From NCBI GenBank assembly GCA_002104895.1, contig MCFG01000595.1, forward strand, positions 1 through 25,231: 25,231 nucleotides of DNA, in the 5' to 3' direction. Of the stretch, positions 21,571 to 25,231 are shown piece by piece. The translations under genes and the position numbers were made by a program. Under the pieces are notes generated by a model. It had not been told where the DNA came from. It made no database searches and worked only from the letters and a program-made list of their open reading frames with translations. This DNA comes from Anaeromyces robustus. Lineage: Eukaryota; Neocallimastigomycota; Neocallimastigomycetes; Neocallimastigales; Neocallimastigaceae. Within the stretch, counting starts at the first letter, position 1. Each line of letters starts with the position of its first letter.

Positions 21571-23874
21571 AATTTTTAATAAATATTTACGATAATATAT
21601 TAAAAATAAAAAAAAAAAAAAAAATATTTAATATAAAAAATTATATATATATAAAATACCTTCTCTATATATAGTGGCCATAGGATTTGATTTAATATTT
21701 GGATATTTTTTTTCATTTATTCTTCTAGAATTAACAATTTTATTTTCTTTAGTTTCTAATAAATGTTTTAAAGTAGTAAGCATTACAACTTCATTTCTTA
21801 AAGAAATTCTTTCTTCTATTAATGTTTTACGGATTTCTGGTAATTTATCTTCTTCAATTGAATTAATTTTTTTTTCATAATTAATAAGTTCCCATTCATT
21901 CATAACTAATACTCTTACCATATTTAACAATTTATTTGAAAGCTTTTTATTGACAAATATATCTTTTGCATGTAAAAAGTGTAATAAAAAAATATTATCT
22001 AATTTAACTAAAATTTTTGATTTACGGTCTACTAATGGATCCATACCAGTATTTACTTTAACACGGCAGTAATCATCTGGATTATTTTCAATACAAAAAC
22101 CATATCCCATCAAAAATTCCTGTTTGAGAACAACAATAACAATATAATATATATATATAAATATGTAAATATAAAAATAATAATAATAATAATAATAACA
22201 ATAATAATAACAATATAATAATAATAATAAAATAATAATATTAATTATATTATAATTGAATGTAAATGATGATAAATTTTACCTCATTTCCTTTTGGACC
22301 GTAATTATTAAAACATTCTTTTCCGGCTTCTAAATCTTCATCAGTAATAAAATGAACCATTCCATTTTCTACTTTCCATGTAATTCTTTGACCACGACGA
22401 TGATTTAACATATCAACACCCGGCCATAAACAGAAGTTACATTTTTCAACTTCAGGATTACCAATAGAAAATTCTTCAGTTGACTTTGTTTTTATTATAT
22501 CTTTAATAGATGCTTTATTATTTATATTATTATTATTATCATTATCATTAGTATTATCATTATCATGATTATGTTTAGTTTTTGTAGCACGACTTGGAAA
22601 ACCACGACTATAAATTGAAGAATAAGCCCATAAAAAGTTTTTCCTATTATTATTATTATTATAATTATAATTATAATTAATTGTAATCATAATTAAAATA
22701 ATTTATATATATTTATATATACATATATATATAAAATTTAATATATGATATATATTTTGATAATATAATATTATAGTCATAAGTTTTATATTTTTTTATA
22801 ATTATAAAAAAAATTTATATGCAAATATATAAATCTTATATTAATATGTAATTGATAATTACCATGTTAAAGCTTTTGAAGATTTAAATAAATCAGTATT
22901 TTTACATGCTTCTTCAATTACATTATATTCTGATTTTAATAAGTCTCTTCTTTCTTTAATATAATATGATAAATTAGTTTCGTCTAATTCTAATTGAATT
23001 TGTTCTTCAGTCCACCACAAAGGATCGTCATATTCCTCGGGTAAAGTCCATAAGTATCTACAGAAAGGTGACTTTTCTTTTGTTTCATATTTTTCATATA
23101 TCAAAAATGAACATAAATATATACGACCTGAAAGTGTTAAATCTTTTATTTCATTAGGTTGATTTTCTAAATATTTTGTAATGGTGCGACCTATTATGGA
23201 ATCTTCTGCAATTTCTTGAGTTATAATTAATGACTGTGGAATTGATGCAATAATTTCACCAGCTTTAAGATCTTTTTTTAAAACAGCATATCTATTAACT
23301 TATTTATTAAGATAAACCATATTAATTTAATATTATTATATATTAATTTTCAATTTATAATTATTTTTTTTTAATTGTATTTTATAATATTTTATAAAAA
23401 ATATTGCATATTATATTAATATAGATTTCATTTTTTTTAATTTATATTTTTTTTTTCAATAATTATAACTAATTTAATGAATCTTAAATTTTTAACTGTT
23501 AATTACGATATATTTTATTTTTTTTTTATATAAATAAATATATGTTAACTGACAATTATATTATTTTTAAAAATTAAATTTTTACAAAATTTAATTTTAA
23601 AAGTAAAAAATGATTTTTTTTAATTTTCCATATTATATTACATTTATATTAAATTAATAAAATCAAAAATGTAACAGTGATATAATAAAATAATAAAATA
23701 ATATATATATATATAAAAGAATTATACTTTACATTCTGTTAAATATTCTAAACGAATATTTTCCATATGAGCACCATTTTTATTTAACCATTCTAAAAAA
23801 ATATTAATATCTGATAAATTATTTGAATCACATTTTTTGGATTTTGATTTTATTTTCTGATTCATTTTCATCAT
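20533..23874 (-). CDS. SET-domain protein lysine methyltransferase, Rubisco-LSMT/SETD-like
   Basis: Expected to move methyl groups from S-adenosylmethionine to a lysine of a protein substrate. Six exons are inferred: 23874-23733, 23298-22863, 22643-22283, 22119-21660, 21320-21053, 20716-20533. Introns (434, 219, 163, 339, 336 nt) are GT..AG and the frame closes (1851 nt, 616 aa). The SET domain spans about 48-325 with LKAGEIIASIP near 56-66, the insert-bearing iSET part, DMLNH (270-274, catalytic NH motif), NNYGPKGNE (305-313, Y307) and YGF (319-321). Residues 345-555 match the helical LSMT substrate-binding region in position and style. A disordered Asn/Asp-rich stretch (217-236) sits inside the SET domain, upstream of the NH motif. 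Where many relatives have GRG near the N-terminus this has NRY (49-51), which depends on the first splice choice. The start is the ATG pair at 23874 in the correct frame, but an upstream ATG is out of frame. Fungal Efm1/Rkm-type and SETD3/4/6 enzymes are the nearest families; the substrate is unknown. Confidence 0.9.
20819..20860 (-). repeat. 42-nt homopolymer in the last SET-gene intron
   Basis: A T-run on the plus strand, that is, a 42-A run in the sense transcript, within intron 5 (21052-20717). It is intronic and so removed by splicing. Confidence 0.95.
21441..21570. repeat. (ATT)n microsatellite in SET-gene intron 4
   Basis: Two ATT blocks (about 21441-21520 and 21533-21570) separated by ATATTATTCATA. 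They make up a third of intron 4; (AAT)n also fills part of intron 3 (about 22176-22240). Confidence 0.95.
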
Positions 23875-23905
23875 TTAATTTTGAAATATCTCTTTTATTA
23901 CTCAT
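23828..23905 (-). CDS. Short ORF overlapping the SET-gene start (uORF or frameshifted N-terminus)
   Basis: The first ATG upstream of the SET start (23905) opens a 25-codon frame ending in TGA at 23828-23830, in another frame than the SET protein and overlapping its first 15 codons. The peptide is hydrophilic (Asn, Asp, Glu, Lys) like a normal disordered N-terminus. It would run into the SET frame if the A6 run at 23833-23838 had one base fewer. Either it is an overlapping uORF that lowers translation or the assembly has one extra base. Confidence 0.4.
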   Translation of the reverse strand: MSNKRDISKLNDENESENKIKIQKM

Positions 23906-24351
23906 TTTTATATATATATTTTATATATTTTAAAGTATAATTTTAATAATAATTTTAATTTCTTTAAGTAAAGAATATTATAATTATCTTTATAAATTGC
24001 AACTTTTTTTTTTTTCTTTTTAAAAGAAAAAAAATTTGCATTATATTTTTTTTTAAAAAAAAATCTTTAAAATTATATTAACCAATAAAAATCCAAGATT
24101 TAAATTTTAATTTGTTAATTCAAATTAAATCAATCTTGTTATGGATTATTTTTTTAGTATAAATTTTTATATATTAAAATTTTTTTTTTTTTTAAATTTT
24201 TTAAAATTAAAATATTTGTATACAAAATTTTACAAAATTGAATATAATAATATAAGATATGAATTTAACATAATAAATAATCATGTTTATGTATATTATA
24301 AGATTTATTATTTATTAATAAAAATTATAATTGTTATTTTTATATATATAC

Positions 24352-24384
<33 letters not shown>

Positions 24385-24658
24385 TTTTTTTTTAATTTTT
24401 TTATTAATTTTTTTTTATTTTTTTTTAAATATAAATAGTCACATATAAATTTTCAATATGAAAAAATTATATATTATATATAAATGAGTATAATAACTAA
24501 TGAAAAATTAAATAGTTATTTATAATTAATTATAAAACAATTACATAAAACAAATATAAAACAATAATAGGTATCATTTATTCTCAAATGAGAAAAAAAA
24601 TATAAAAATATTAATATTAATTGAATTTTTTCCTTTTCCTTTTCCTTTTCCTTTTTCT
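23906..24658. other. Intergenic region between the two minus-strand genes
   Basis: A/T-rich with long T runs and an (ATT)n block at about 24355-24382. The plus-strand open frame 24141-24395 is Phe/Tyr/Ile/Leu low-complexity and is not supported as a gene. Near 24002-24035 a T-run and an A-run form a weak hairpin. The SET-gene promoter must lie here but is not recognisable. Confidence 0.6.
24630..24655. repeat. (CCTTTT)n short tandem repeat
   Basis: Four copies of a 6-bp unit directly after the stop codon of the acidic-protein gene; in the sense transcript it is an (AAAAGG)n purine run. Confidence 0.9.
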
Positions 24659-25216
24659 TTAACTTATTATATCATCATTATTATCATTATATTCTTCTTT
24701 TTCAGTTTTTGGTTTTTCACCTTCATTATCTGATATAATTAAATCTTCAGTTTCATTATTAATAATTTTTTCAATTTCTTTAAATTCTTCTTCCATTTTT
24801 AATGCTTCTTTTTCTTCTTCATTCTCTTCTTCACCTTCATTAGTTTCTTGTCCTTCTTGTTGTTCATGAGTTTGAGCTCCTTGAGCAGCCGTTTCACCAT
24901 TTGGATTAGCTTCTGTCTTAACCTATTTTTTTTTATAAAAACAATTATTAATAAAAAATATTAATAAATATTATTAATTATTTAAATTGGAATAAGATTA
25001 TTTATATTTATATGAATAAATTAAAATATATATAATAAAAATAAAAGTAAATAAAACATAATAAAATTAAAATAAATTATATATAATAAAAATAAATTTT
25101 ACTTCTGTATGTTCAATATCAAATTCATCTTTTTCTTTAGCTCTAATAGCCTTTCTTTCAGTAATATATTTAAGTCTGTTTTCTTCACGATCAAAGAAAT
25201 TCTTCATTAGATTTTT
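24659..25216 (-). CDS. Acidic charged protein of unknown function, C-terminal part
   Basis: Two exons are inferred: 25216-25103 (or from the ATG at 25207) and 24922-24659, separated by a 180-nt GT..AG intron in phase 0. The first exon encodes a charged helix beginning MKNFFDREENRLKYITER. The second (87 aa) is extremely rich in Glu, Asn and Gln (EEENEEEKEAL-type stretches) and ends in a stop. A TTAG acceptor at 25217-25220 just before AAAAATCTA, in frame with the ATG, suggests that the first exon is internal and that the gene continues beyond the window. In the alternative, translation starts at 25207, nine bases after an in-frame TAG. The conserved-looking FFDREENRLKYI segment is probably the family signature, but I do not recognise it. 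Confidence 0.75.
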
Positions 25217-25231
25217 CTAATAATGTATGTT

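Noticed and set aside
21674-21880. 68-codon plus-strand frame
   Set aside because: Antisense shadow of SET-gene exon 4.
24141-24395. 84-codon plus-strand frame
   Set aside because: Phe/Tyr/Ile/Leu-rich translation of A/T sequence ending in an (ATT)n tract.

Overview
This is a very AT-rich eukaryotic window. It holds four protein genes in long stretches of A/T-dominated, microsatellite-laden intergenic DNA. Three genes carry short GT..AG introns and one has none. The compositional extreme, spliced genes, long (AAAT)n and (AAT)n tracts, an LTR retroelement and an intronless bacterial-type aldo/keto reductase together suggest an anaerobic gut fungus (Neocallimastigomycota). A dictyostelid-like AT-rich protist is the main alternative. 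This is inference; no rRNA or tRNA gene is present to settle it.

Layout. 1-1405: AT-rich upstream region. 1406-2254 (+): complete single-exon aldo/keto reductase of bacterial AKR5 type. 2255-13151: about 10.9 kb without a confident gene. It contains a (TTTA)n tract, several long inverted repeats, a MITE-like segment, a ~117-bp minisatellite, a cluster of GAAnnTTC palindromes (6.1-9.0 kb), a relic-like less AT-rich island (10.38-10.68 kb), and the leader of the next gene. 13152-14638 (+): a five-exon heat-shock-factor-type transcription factor (367 aa) preceded by a 655-nt leader with no ATG. 14639-20532: repeat-dominated DNA containing a small, nearly intact, non-autonomous Copia-like LTR retroelement (17952-19211, minus strand). 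The element has 185-bp LTRs, a primer-binding site matching the anticodon arm of tRNA-Lys(CUU), and a G-rich polypurine tract. It sits inside an (AAT)n microsatellite.

20533-23874 (-): a six-exon SET-domain protein lysine methyltransferase of the Rubisco-LSMT/SETD type (616 aa). An out-of-frame ATG ORF overlaps its start, pointing either to a uORF or to a one-base homopolymer error. 24659-25216 (-): the last two exons of an acidic, charged protein that probably continues past the window edge.

The genes do not form a pathway. The HSF and SET genes are convergent and separated by ~5.9 kb of repeats; the SET gene and the acidic-protein gene are in tandem on the minus strand. The most interesting items are the miniature retroelement with an internal tRNA-Lys half-molecule primer site, the HSF gene with an HSE-like palindrome at the head of an ATG-free leader, and the separate cluster of HSE-like palindromes in gene-poor DNA.
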